Assembly: GCA_027574665.1 (NCBI GenBank)
Contig: CM050650.1
Span: 55,287,304 to 55,351,303, forward strand
Reading direction: 5' to 3'
Length of the DNA stretch: 64,000 nucleotides
From: Rhynochetos jubatus
Taxonomy: Eukaryota > Chordata > Aves > Eurypygiformes > Rhynochetidae
A program made the translations under genes and the position numbers. Positions 1 through 11,900 of the stretch are shown one piece after another; position 1 is the first letter of the stretch; every line of letters begins with the position of its first letter. The notes under the pieces were generated by a model. That model did no database searches. It was not told the DNA's origin and was given only the letters and a program-made list of their open reading frames with translations.

Positions 1-83
1 AAAGCCAAAGGTCCAAGTAGATATTCTCTTAATTATTGTAAATACGGGTTTAACTGCTGTTTAGCATTTGAAGTGAAATTAAA

Positions 84-106
84 GCTTTATTTTCTTGCAG
101 GTAAGT
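84..106 (+). promoter_or_regulatory. Recursive splice site motif (3' and 5' splice sites back to back)
   Basis: A pyrimidine tract leads into TTTTCTTGCAG (90-100), directly followed by GTAAGT (101-106). This is the juxtaposed acceptor-donor (zero-nucleotide exon) known from recursive splicing of long introns. It lies on the CCDC170 sense strand in the intron before exon A. Use in vivo is inference. Confidence 0.45.
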
Positions 107-2219
107 GGAAAGGGATCAAAGAAGTTAATAATGTGAATGGGAGAAACACCCAATACCTAGATTATTTGGAGTTTATTGAGTGATATGATATTAAGGCTTC
201 TCCTGTCTATTGCCTCTTTTAACACTTTATTAGTTCTATTGTCTTAAGAGTAATCAGTATGAACTACTACATAGTACTCATTAAACGTTACCAATCTGAT
301 TTTTTCCAGAGATACGAAAGTGCCACATCTGCCTTACAAATTTTACCCCTATAGTAGAGTCGTGCCAAATTAATTGCATTGTTATAGGTGTGATTAACAA
401 CCAGACTTGTGGCTGGCTGCTCGCCAAACATAGAAAACTATTTACTTTAATATTAAAGCATGCACATTCCCTGCCCAAAGTGTGATAATCATACCAACTT
501 TCCTAGCGTGGTGTCACTGTGTATGATTAGCTTCATATTTACTAGGGCACTGAAGGATGCAGACATCTGTAAATCTCAGTAAGACTGTAGAGGAGTGAAA
601 GGGTAATTCCTGTGAGCTTTTGCACCTGGTTTCATTTAAACATCTTTTAAATCCTTCTGGATATGTATCTGCATCTTCAGAGTGCTCATAATTTTAAAAT
701 CTAGATTTGTATGACAAATGTAGGGTTTAGAAGTTTCAGCTGTAAAGGGTTTTCTTAATTATTGCTGCTGAACTTTCTTCAGCTATGCTCTGAAATTTTT
801 TTATTTAATCGGTGTTGAGATGTAGTCCTTTCTTTAGACTCATAAGCCGTTGTGTTTGTTTAGAGAAGATAAAGAAAACATGCATTAATACAGTAATATA
901 AATATAATAACACACCTACATAGCATAATGTTACTGTTTGAAAGCTGCAGCCGTGGTTTTGGAGACCTGGTGTATTACTGATGGAAGAAAACCTCTCTGC
1001 CTCAAAGAATTTCCTGTGATTGTACAGTGTGAAAGGAGTGGAGTAAACTAAAGAGGAAGACGAAGCAGCAAAGAGCTGGCATATGCCTTTGCTCACTCCC
1101 TCAGGATGGTGATAAAGCGTTGAGAAAATTAGCAGCCCTTTTATCTCAGAGGCTGTGCGCCGTGTTGTACGTGGCCGTGAGCTGTACTCCTATCAGTCTG
1201 CCTTGATGAGAGTGGCAACTCCTTTGTGAAAGAACCCAGCTGAGTGTCTCTGAGGGAGATGAACGTGATTAAACTTGATGGATCTAACCCAGTGCGTCCT
1301 AGCGCACTGAAGAAAGATTAAAGGAGAGTTGACAATATTAGAGAAACAAATCTGAGATAATTTATCTTCTGTTACAGTCCAAACGTAGTTTTGCCTTATT
1401 CCCTGGGGATTTCTGTGTGTGTTTCTTGGTAGAGGCTTGTTTTACTAGACGTTCAACCATGTAGAAAGCTGTTAATTTTTTCCTATTTAGAATGGGTAGG
1501 AGATGAACTTGTAACTTGGCCTGGAACCAGTGCTGATATAGAAGAGCATGAAGTGAAGGCATCTTGTCTCTGACTCCATTGGAATACCTTGTTTCAACAG
1601 CGGTCATTAACGAGGGGAGATCTGCATTTTGTAATGTATGCCTGAATGCACTAGGATTGCAGTTTTGTTTGTCCTGTATGGGAGCTGATGGAATAAAAAT
1701 CTCCTGTCCTCTGCCATCTGTGCTCCCAGCATCACCCAAACACAATCTTGTTCTGAAGATGTTACATTTCAATATGTTGTAGTCAGTGTCGATTGAAAAA
1801 TGTGTTCTGTCTAATGAAACGCCTATCATGACCTCAGGTCTGACTTTTCAGATTTAAATAACAAAGGCCAAGGAGTCCAATGCTCTTCTGCTCTCCTGTA
1901 GAAGAGCAGAACCCCACGAGAATGAGACAGCTTACTATAAAGAGTCTAAAAGGCACAGCGAAAAGAGCTACACCTGAGGTGTGAAGGAGACTCTGCTAGA
2001 AGTACAGGGCCAGTGCCGGCGATCTATCAGAAGGGCTTGAAAAAGGGTGGAAGCAAGTCAGTTTGGTGATTGCTGGGGCTGACAAAGCAGCATTCAGAAA
2101 GCTGAAGTTATGTCCAAGCGGCAGAGCTCAAAAGGACCTTTAGCCTTGGCAGGTTAGGAGTAAAGGCACACATGGGCAAGCCAAAAAGTGACTTTGAGGA
2201 GCAAGTAGTAGTGTCTGAG

Positions 2220-2560
2220 TAGGCGTGGGCTCTTCAACCTGGTAGAGAGACCGTGGAGGGGAGATAGGATAGAAATCTGCAAAATTGTGAGTGGCACGGA
2301 GAGGATTGATAGCTGTTGCTTTTTTATAATTTCTTTCAAATTAAAATTGAGGGGGTGTGCAGTGTAACTGAAGTCTAAAACCCAAAGTAGTTCTTTGCGT
2401 AATAGACGTTGGAGGACTCCCTTTTGGTTAAAGTTTACATGGGCTGAAGGAGTGACCGGATATGTTTGTACAAGAGGGACCTTTTGGGTGTTGCTAAATA
2501 CACTGAAACTGCAGGAAACAACCTCAGCTGAAAATAGCAGGAGACCATGGGATGCTTGAG
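2220..2560 (+). repeat. Old CR1 LINE fragment (end of ORF2 and 3' region)
   Basis: The text follows the 3' part of ancient amniote CR1 elements. It has a block reading GATAGAAATCTGCAAAATTG (Ile-Glu-Ile-Cys-Lys-Ile type), then TGAGTGGCACGGAGAGG, then a T/A-rich linker, and a tail with TTTACATGGGCTGAAGGAG. It is heavily diverged, with no open frame. The same block recurs near 61200, which supports repeat origin. Ends are approximate. Confidence 0.5.
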
Positions 2561-2797
2561 GGGCAATATCATACGTGCCACTATAGCACTGATGTTGATG
2601 GCTGAACTTGCAGATAAAAGTGGTGACTAGTGGAAAAGTTACTGTTTATCCTATTTTCCAGTAAGGGCCAGTTACTCTGGGAGTAACATAATTGGAATAG
2701 ATGCCCTTGAGCAGCTTGATCAAACAAAAAAGCACAGAGGCAAAAATGTTCAAAAAATGCCATGTCTAATGTTTTTGTTTTCATGCTGTCTTCCCAG

Positions 2798-2929
2798 GAA
2801 TCTCGTGATCATGTTCTTTTGGATATTCCTGTCACTAGAGAGCGGATGAATCACTATCGAGCTGCAGCTGAAACTGCTCGAAGTGAACTTGCAGCACTTT
2901 CGGTGAAGTATGACTGTGCACAGGCAGAG
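2798..2929 (+). CDS. CCDC170: CCDC170 exon A (first exon visible)
   Basis: This exon of 44 codons starts after the acceptor TTCCCAG and ends GAG before the donor GTACAT. It encodes the segment around [20 protein letters not shown], which matches the human stretch beginning VTRE and containing NHYRN and ARSELA. The exon starts in phase 0, so at least one upstream coding exon should exist. An ATG at 2762 is in frame with the exon and open through the acceptor (12 extra residues). It could serve as a start only if a transcript began inside the upstream intron, and I see no promoter there. It is probably exon 2 of the gene. Confidence 0.93.
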
Positions 2930-5900
2930 GTACATTTAAACATACTTCCAAACCTTCCCAAACGTGAGGATTCTCTACAGTCACTTTCTTCAGAGAATAG
3001 AAAGTTTGCAGAAAGTCCAAAACTTCTTGCTTTTGATACAGAACTTTTGTTTCTCAGAACATAGAATTTCCATGCGATTTTTACTCTGCTTGCTTCAGCG
3101 TTTAAGAACTGAGTATGAGCTTGTATTTGAAAGATTTGAAGCAGTCAAATCATTGTCATCTAAATCTCTTTTGTAATTAAACCTGAAAGTTAATATTTCT
3201 AAATTGTGGTCTTATAAAAGTTCTGATAGATGTCCTCCTGTTTCTGGTGAGTTAGGCTATAGCTGCCCATCCTCACCGATTCCTCCACTTAATATTCAAA
3301 TTCCAGCTCCCCAAATTTGTTTGCTTTCATCACCAGTGAAGTTGTGATTGAGCTGATGAGGTTGATTGTAACTAGAGAGGCTGAGGAACACACACACATC
3401 CTTTTCTGCTGTCCCTGCTGTAGGAATGGTCGTTCTTAGGAGAGAGGATTTATTAGAGGATAATTCTTAGGGTTTCTGTATTTTCACACCTTTTTTTAAC
3501 ATAGGACCAAATAAGATTTATTTGATTCAATTAAGCAATGTGGTCAGTAGTCAGTTTTAAAATGGAGTCAAATCTGCCTTTAGGAGACATGAAGTGCTTA
3601 CATTTATTTGCATAGATAGATGTAGGCGTATGCTTTCATAAATATTCATAAATACATAAAGTTCAACAAGAACTTGTGAACATTCATCCAGCTAGTACGT
3701 TAAACATCTGTATGTTTTACAAATGTGTATTTCTATTGCACATGGTAAAGTATTTTGCAGTATACTTGCATAGCCCGTGAACATTAAAAAAGGCTCTATC
3801 CATGAAATAACGTTTCTTTAATTGTGGATAGCTGAATATGGGAAACAGCAAGAACATGTATTATTGTATGAGAATGAATTGTTAACACTGTCCAGTGGGA
3901 GCTCCGTGGGTGAGTGTCCATCGTCTAAGCTTGAATTTGACCAGTTGATCCTGAAATTACTGCCGAGGTCCCCTACATTTAATGGGTATCCAGGATCAGT
4001 ACTTTAAATTTCCGTGCTAGAAAGCCATACAGAATCTCATGTTCTCATAGAAAGAATTTATTACTGGAAATGCTGAATGGCTTTATAGCCAGCATGACTG
4101 ACTGATTTATAGATTCTTTCAGCACTGTGCTTGCAAAAGTGAAAGAATAGTGAAGAAAGCAGCTGTTTATGCTCTTGTTAATAAAGACCTTCATGACCCA
4201 GCTGAGGTCAGAGCCTTGTTCTGCTGACTGTTCTGTAAAACTCATGATAGGGGATTATTCTTGCTTTTTTTGCTATTGGAACTGACCACAGAGACAATGG
4301 ACGGAGGAAAAAAATATCACATTTTGTAGATGGGCAGTTGAACCACAGAGCAATTTTAAGGTTGTGAATGCTTTAAACTACCATAGTTTGGTCCAGCTGC
4401 CAAGCAAAACAATCCTATTGTGCCTTTGGCAGCTCACTTCCTTCTCCACGCTGCACCATCCTTCACAGTGGCGCAGATGTCTGTGTAGTAGTTTCATGGT
4501 GCGCTGTGTTGTCGGGAAACTGATGCAGTTGAAAAATAAAGCCTGGGTTGTGTTTTAGCCAGATCAGTTTCCCAGTCTTATTTCACCCCATAGCCATCTA
4601 AGTGCTGCTGCTAGCACAAAGAGGGTGGAATATGGAAATGAAGCCCATGAATCTGGGAAAAGGCAGAGCTGCTTTTCTCAAAATCAGTGCTGCTTTATGT
4701 CAGCTCCGAAGTGTCGAATAAACAGGTGCTTGGAGGTGAAGCATAAGCTCACCAGGGACTATGCTGCTGCTGCAAGAGTGATCCTTCTACCTGACTCCTC
4801 AGTGTTAGCCTTCTCTCTCTGATGTGACCAACTCCCCTTCCTCCTCCTCCTCCTCTGTAGAAAGTGAATTCTTTTCTGTCAGCTGTGTTAGTTGTTTGTG
4901 GAGGAGTCGGACAAATCCCAGAGCTAGTGCGAGGGAGAGGACAGGCGTGTGTGGCTGGGAGCGGGAGGAGCCGGACCTCTCTTTTTCAAGGCAGTTGCAG
5001 TTCAGTTGGCTCACTGACCTCCTAGAATTTCACTGTCTTGGGTTTGGTCACACTGGAAGCCTCTGGCAGAGCCATAAATTCCCTGATGTCCTGAATTGCA
5101 GCTTAATGTCTTAAATATTTATTGCCTTAAAATGTTTGCCACAAGTTAGAAGCCCTAGCACACATCATAAGGAGCAGTTAATGTGGCTTAATTATTTGCC
5201 TGTTAATTTTATGTAGTAGGAGATAAATGCTTCAGATTGTAGCTTGCTGCTTATAATTGCACTTCTCAGGAAAACTGAACATGACTTAACACTTCTTGTG
5301 ACAAAAAATTCCACTTTAAATTGCTTATTCCTTTTAACAAAATAAAACACACTGGAATTCTATGTGCCTGGCTCAAACTCAGTCTTTTAGGGAAAGCTGT
5401 AGTAGAAATAGTTCAGTGGAAAATGGTATTTTTACTGAAAAGTGAGATGAGAAGGTAAAGAAAAACAATGGAACTCCATGAACCGTTGGGAAGCTCTAGC
5501 ATCATCTCTGGAACTGGTCCTTGACTTCTGGGGGTGATGACCCTCCTCCTACTCTTCCTTAAACGGCTCTTTTGCTGTTTCTATCTAAATCCAGCTACAC
5601 TTGATTGGATTATCAGACAAAAAAAAATAGCTTTTTGCATAAGCTGAGAAGAGCTTGTGTACACCTCAACTCTCCAGAAATTTCTTTGCCCCTGAATATG
5701 CTGCAAATCATCAAAAGGCTCCATCTGCATACAACAGGATAATTTGCTGTTACAACTCTCTGCAGCCATAGATATCTGTGGAATTGTTCACCAGAACTGA
5801 GAGCAGGGAGTGGGCAGGCAAAAAAGAGGGAATAGTGGCATTACTGTGTTGTAACGCAGATGCAAAAGGGAGGTGAGTTAAGGCTGCGCAGCAGAACTTA

Positions 5901-8900
5901 AGGGGGACCGTTCCTAAATTCTGAAAATGTAAATAAATGTATCTTCCTGCGGAGATTGTCTTGAAGAGTTGTATTGTATTACACAACAGCAGCTTTTGGT
6001 TTTACAAACCCCTTTCTTCCATTGTTTTTTCCTGGTTTGTGAAAATGAAGTTGTGTCCTTCCCCTCAGTCTTGAGAGAGAAGTGTGACAGTCTTGACAGA
6101 TAGTAGCGATAGAAGACTGAGTCTTTTGTTCCAAAATGTGTTTCTTGTCACATTACTAAACTTGTAGTGCAGTTATATATTTCAGCCTGCTCAAAATAAT
6201 TCATTTTTAAATGAGTATTTTCCTTTTCTGTCTATAGCTTCTTGAACTCCGGTCCAGAATGGTCTCTAAAGAAGCCTCTTTTCAAGACCTGAAGGCTGAA
6301 GCTGAAAGCTACAAAGAAAACAATGCTAGACAGATGTCTCGCCTCCTGTCTTTGCAAACCCAAATTCAGGAGATGGGGGAAGAGGCACGTGTGCTCGCCA
6401 CTTCTAAAACCCAGGCTGAGCTGACAGCCCAGGTGGCATTCAAGGAAAACTGGGAGCTGAAGGAGGAGCTGAAGGAACGAAATGCCAAACTCAAGTAAGA
6501 CTTGTGACATGAGGAACAATTTTTGTTCGGGATGGCAGAATGGTGCAGTTGTCAGTGCAGAAAAATACGTTGGTGGACAGACTTTATTGCAAATCTGAAT
6601 TCTGTTGCAATGCCTTGCACAACCATTGTACCTGTGTGTGTGGAAGGTATTGAAATTTGAATTTTGGTTTGAGTTTTTAGATTATAAATGGGATTCTGGG
6701 GATTTTCTCCTTCGGAAGAAAAATGGTGATATGTGTCAGCTCGGTGTAACCTCATTGTTTACAAAAAATGGGCACTGGGGGCTGTTTGTCTGAACACAGT
6801 AGAAGCAATACATGTTTCCCCCATTCAGGTATTTCCATGTATGGCCCTGAGGCAAACTTGATGACTTTCATAGCACACTAGAGATGGGCAGTACCTGCAG
6901 CTGTGGTTTAGTTGGACTGTCCTTATCACCTGGCATCCTTTACAGACCTTTACCTGTCACTTGACAGGCTGCATGGGCCGTGCAGTGGTGAGTGACTCTG
7001 CTGCTGCACCACTCCGGTCTCTTCTACCCTCTTGTATCACAGCTGGAACCAGAACAGTGTCAGGTGAATTTTCCTTAGTGTAAAGCTGTTTGTTAGGAGC
7101 AGTGTAATGAAGAAAATATGGTATAATTCCTGGTTAGTAGCATCCTGAAGCAAGCATGTTAATGTTTGTTCAGCTTTCACTAATGCTAACTTTGCCTGAC
7201 TTTTCTTTGGTGGTGTTATGGATGTTGCTCTGTGGTGGTTTTTTAATTGTTTTTTAACATGCATCCTGGTGGTGTAAAACTTTTATTAAAACATAGTATC
7301 CTTAACTATACTGTTAGCATGGTGTGTGAGAGCACTGATCTGTCAGTCCTGCATAACTGCTAGTATTTCAGGTCTGTGGGATGGAGACTGACAGTAATAT
7401 TTATCACAAATAAAATCGATTGGTGTGAAAATATTCTGAACTCTAAAATTCCAAAATCAGTGTCACTCTTAGTATATTAATAGACACATTATAGACCTTT
7501 ATAATGGATTTCTTCCCACCATTACAAGGCTAATATCCACGTAGCTCTCAATATTGACGAGTTAAGAGCAAGGTGAGTGTTTACCAGATGCCTGTATTTC
7601 CCAAATTGGTATTTTGCACAGCTCTTCCAGGCTTTGTGCATTAGAAGTGGATAATTAAGTTATTTTAAAATCCAGATAAATCCATTGCAGTGCACTTGTC
7701 TGTTACCAGCTGATTTGCCAAAAGCCCTGCCTGGAGACTGCTGATGCTGATCACCAAAGATTTTAGATGTGATCCCAATATAAGTGAGGAGATGGTTACT
7801 CCCAGAAGTGGATTATGCATCCTAGCAACAGAGAAAAATATAGTGGCTGAGGTGATGGTCGTTAAGATTCTTTAAAACACTAATCTGGGGCGGGGAGAGG
7901 CGGGGAGAAGAATTAAAAAAGGAAGAAAAACATCCTATCTGGTTTGCCTGTCTTACTGGCAGTAAACTGCCCAAACACTGTGTATTTTACTAGCCTATCA
8001 TTGCAGCGATTTGATCAATTTTATGTGACGTAAGTCAGTGCTGTCACTCCCAGTGCAGTCCTGGCTGCTGTGTTTGGCCCATGACACGTGTCAGTATTTC
8101 TGTTTGTGTTGCTGCATGCTGATCGGGTCCTGGGAACCGCTCCAAGAGAGAAGTGAGCAAATAAGAAGCTTTAATTCCAGCTCTACCAATCCCATTTTGC
8201 TGTGTACTTGAGTGTACCACTGGAGTACTGGCAAAAGAGAAGGGACAAATGCTTAGGAACATGGTTTAGTGGTGGACCTGACAGTGCTAGGTTAACCGTT
8301 GGGACTTGATGATCTCAAACATGTTTTCTAACAAAACGATTCCAAAGGGAGGGTGAGCATGCTCTTTTGGGAGGAACAAACATGTTGGATTGGTCATGAA
8401 TCTGCAGTGTATGCTTTCACAGCTTTTCCTTCTCCTCAGCTAGTGGTTACATTTGCCACTTAATGCTAGTCAATGCATTGATTTAATGAACTTTAGTCAC
8501 TTAGTTTGGCCACCTTGGTAGTACATGGCATGTGACTAGTCCTAATTAGGTATTCAAGAAAGATTTTCACTGAAAACCACTAATAAATGGGAAAATCAAG
8601 CCAGTAGGCATGAAATGCACTTTTACATTCTATACCTAGGGATATAGTAAAAAATGTTTAATGAATTCTGTGATTGGTTTCCAAGATGTACACCTCTTCT
8701 ATTGAGAATGATGCTTTTCTACTCAACAGGTCTATTGCCAAGGTATTTTTAGAGCCTGTGAAAAGCTTTTTTTTTTTTTCCTCCCCTTCTCTTTGCTCAT
8801 TAGTTCTGAAGAGCTAGCAAAACTGTGAAAGAGCTGCATTCTATCTCTTTTGTACCTGATTGCCTATTTTCTGGGTGCTCACACCTTTATGGCCCTACTG

Positions 8901-11900
8901 GAGGTAATTAGGCTATTCGCAGAATTGTCAAGTAGGTGCTTCCTACTTCAGATTGTTTATTTTTAGGAGAAGGCATGGCGCTGTGTGTGATATGCCTTGA
9001 CATTTCAGAGCCACAGAACAGTTTGCAGGGTTGGTGGTCAATCTCATGCGATAGTCTAACATATAGGCATGCACGTATGGCATGTCTGGAGCCTCATACC
9101 TTTTCACTTCCGACGTACCCCTTGTCAGGACAGCAGGTTAGCAAACATCTCACTGTTTAGTTTTGCTGGGGCTATAGAGGAGAGGAAGGTGCCCAGAGGT
9201 GAGGAAGCTGCGAGGCGCTTGTTTTCTGAGGGCTGGCACCTACTGCAGACGGCAGAGCTCTTTTGGCTCACTGTGTGTCCTGTACAGTGCTACATGGAAC
9301 TATCCTTGTCCTGTCTGGACAATGTCTTCTATTCCTCTGTTATTATTCCACTCTCTTCCCACTTTGCAGAATGGATAATTGTGCTGATCTCCCTCCTAGG
9401 GCAATATCTTACATTTTTTCATGGGCCACCTCTTTTGCTTAGTGATTTCTAAGCATTTAATGTACTGTGTTTGCACTCACCGTGTGTTTCCTATAGGAGT
9501 CTCGTGCTGCTTTTTGATTATGGAGTGATGCTCTGTTTCCTGATCGATTGCCAACCTAGAGAGGAAGAAATCAGAAGTGGAAAAGAATGAGTCCAGAAAT
9601 GACTAGCATGCCCACTTTGAAAATGAGAACAGTGCTATGCTCGTTAAGCAGATGAGTTTCAATAAAATATTTGCTTTAGGCAGTTGATGGGTGATATCTC
9701 ATGTTTCTTTTTATTCTAGTGTTCAAACTTTTGTGAAGAACTTGCATTAGAAAGTACCTTGTGTCTCAACTGGAAGCTCAACAGTTTTGCATTCTACCAC
9801 TGAGCACCTCTCTCATAGGTGTGATCTGAGAGGTACTGGAGTTGGTATTGGCATTACACTAATGGTTCTTTTGAGCTTTGGTTGGCTATTCTTGTTAATC
9901 CGTGTCTTGGTAGTGATGCTCAGCGTTGCAGCATCGTAAGCAAGGTTTGAATCTGTATGTTTGCTACCTGTGCAGGCTGCGGCAGTGCTTGTTCGCTGGA
10001 CTTGTCTTTGTCCCTGGCAATGGGAGGGATGTAACCACATCTTTGCCAACGAGTTAAACTGACCGCTCCGTTACTAGGTTGTTTGCTGTTACAGAGGGTT
10101 TACAAACCGATGCCTTCTGTTAAGGCTGATAACAGATGTTTCATGTGGGATATATGTCAGCACAATAAGCTGACTTTTGAGAATGATAAATTGATGACAA
10201 AAAGCTGCCTTTCCTTCGTACTTTTGTGGTAGTCCCTTGATATTTTCTTTTTAAATTGATCACTTTCATGGGTAGTGTTAGGCTGCAAAAAGCCTGAATG
10301 TCCAGCAGCCTCTGCTTCTGCTGGTAAACTTCCCTTTGCAGGTACTCTTACACTTCCAATAGCTGGAGGTCTTCTCTTTCCCCAGAGTTTATCAGCACTG
10401 TCAGCTTTGGAGAAGGCATGAAGTGCTTTTAGCATATTTTTACTATAATTTGTTCACTTTCTTCTCCTTTACTTTTTCAAGCCTTGGCTTGTAGCCTTCA
10501 TTCCTAGTATCCTGAGGGCACTGTTTATTGATGTCACCTTCATGTGTTTTATTGAAATCTTGTGCTGAGAATGAGGCTGGGATCATAGAAGATTCTTTGA
10601 AGCGCTGATCAAAAGCAACGATGAAGAAATGTGTACGCGTCAGAGAACAACAGAAGTTATGTGTATTAAACAACAGATACAGAGAATTATATGTAACTTT
10701 TTAAAATTAATTTTGTGGCATGCAGAAGCTAGCAATAATGTCTTTTGCCTAGAATTCTGTTTCAGAGAACATTCATCCTGATGTGTGTATTTTTTTTTTC
10801 CTGTCTGATTAGTAAATATTTGAGTGAGTGTGAAGAAAGCATGACTCAAGCTTCTAAAATCAGCAGAAAGTATGAAGAGCTCCTTACACAGCTTTCTGGA
10901 TCATTGGACACAGACATCAGAGAAAAAGAGAAACCACAGGAACATTTAATATCAAAGGTATAGGCAAGGGTTTCTGTATAGCGATTTAATGAAAGAATAT
11001 TTCCTTGTCAAAGAAATAAAGCAAGTGATGAAGACAGGAATCTTTGTGTTAAATAATGATTTGCAGATAGTACTATCATTTAAGACAGATTTTTTTTTCA
11101 TATTGGGCTGATTTTCAAAGGTGCTGAACTGGACCTCAGTGAATTCAGTCTGCTCTTATCTGCGTAAGTGTTTTATCAGCCTGTAGTTCGCAAGTATGGC
11201 ACTGATTAGATACTTGCTTGAAAGCTTTCCTGAAAACATTAACACTGGGAGTCACTAGGTGACATGTAAACTGTACCACTAGATCTTGACATTTATCTCA
11301 AGCCGACATACCATTAAATAGAATCATCTGGAATAGCATACCCTAAAACAAGCTTAACTAAGCCCTGTAACAAAATGCTGCAAATAAGTGTGTGATGTTT
11401 TTGAGGCGTAATCATAAAGCTTTGTTATTTCTCTTCTGAATAGTTCTGAAGTTCCAAAAACTGAGCATCCATTTAGGAAAGGAAAATTGCTTGTATGCTC
11501 TTTTAACCTTTATCAATGCTGCTGAAGGGCAAGTTATCCTAATTTTATGCATTTTTCTCATATTCTGTCTAGTGTTGGCTAGCTCTATTTTTCTTCACTT
11601 GGGAGCATACTAGGTATTTGGGGAAATTCTGTTTCATTATATTCATATTATAATGAGAGTTCTGGCTAAAAGAAATACTTATTAAATTAAGATTATCTAG
11701 GTACGTATCAGTGATTTCTTAAAGTACTTGCCTCTTAATATTACAAGCACATTGCAATTGTAATAGATGCTCTAGCAAAACTTGGCTGGTTGTCATCAGA
11801 GGTAAAATGCTTGTATTAAGCTGTAGCTCTTACATTCTTTAAGTTAAGGAAATAACTGGAGTTTAAAAAAAGTGTATGTTGGCATCTTGTTTCAACAATG

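Larger units (their letters stand above)
1..2797 (+). other. Intron upstream of CCDC170 exon A (partial)
   Basis: No exon of CCDC170 could be placed here. The open frames present, including one of 155 codons on the minus strand at 1362-1829, resemble no family I know. The stretch holds a recursive-splicing motif at 84-106, two short perfect hairpins (stems 1290-1296/1303-1309 and 1881-1889/1900-1908) and an old CR1 fragment at about 2220-2560. Confidence 0.6.

Noticed and set aside
1362-1829. 155-codon open frame on the minus strand
   Set aside because: Lies in the CCDC170 intron, resembles no family I know, and has no supporting codon pattern, promoter or splice sites.
4836-4870. CTC-repeat pyrimidine tract ending in TCTGTAG as an exon acceptor
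   Set aside because: Exons A and B of CCDC170 already join without a gap. The following sequence lacks a convincing donor or frame.
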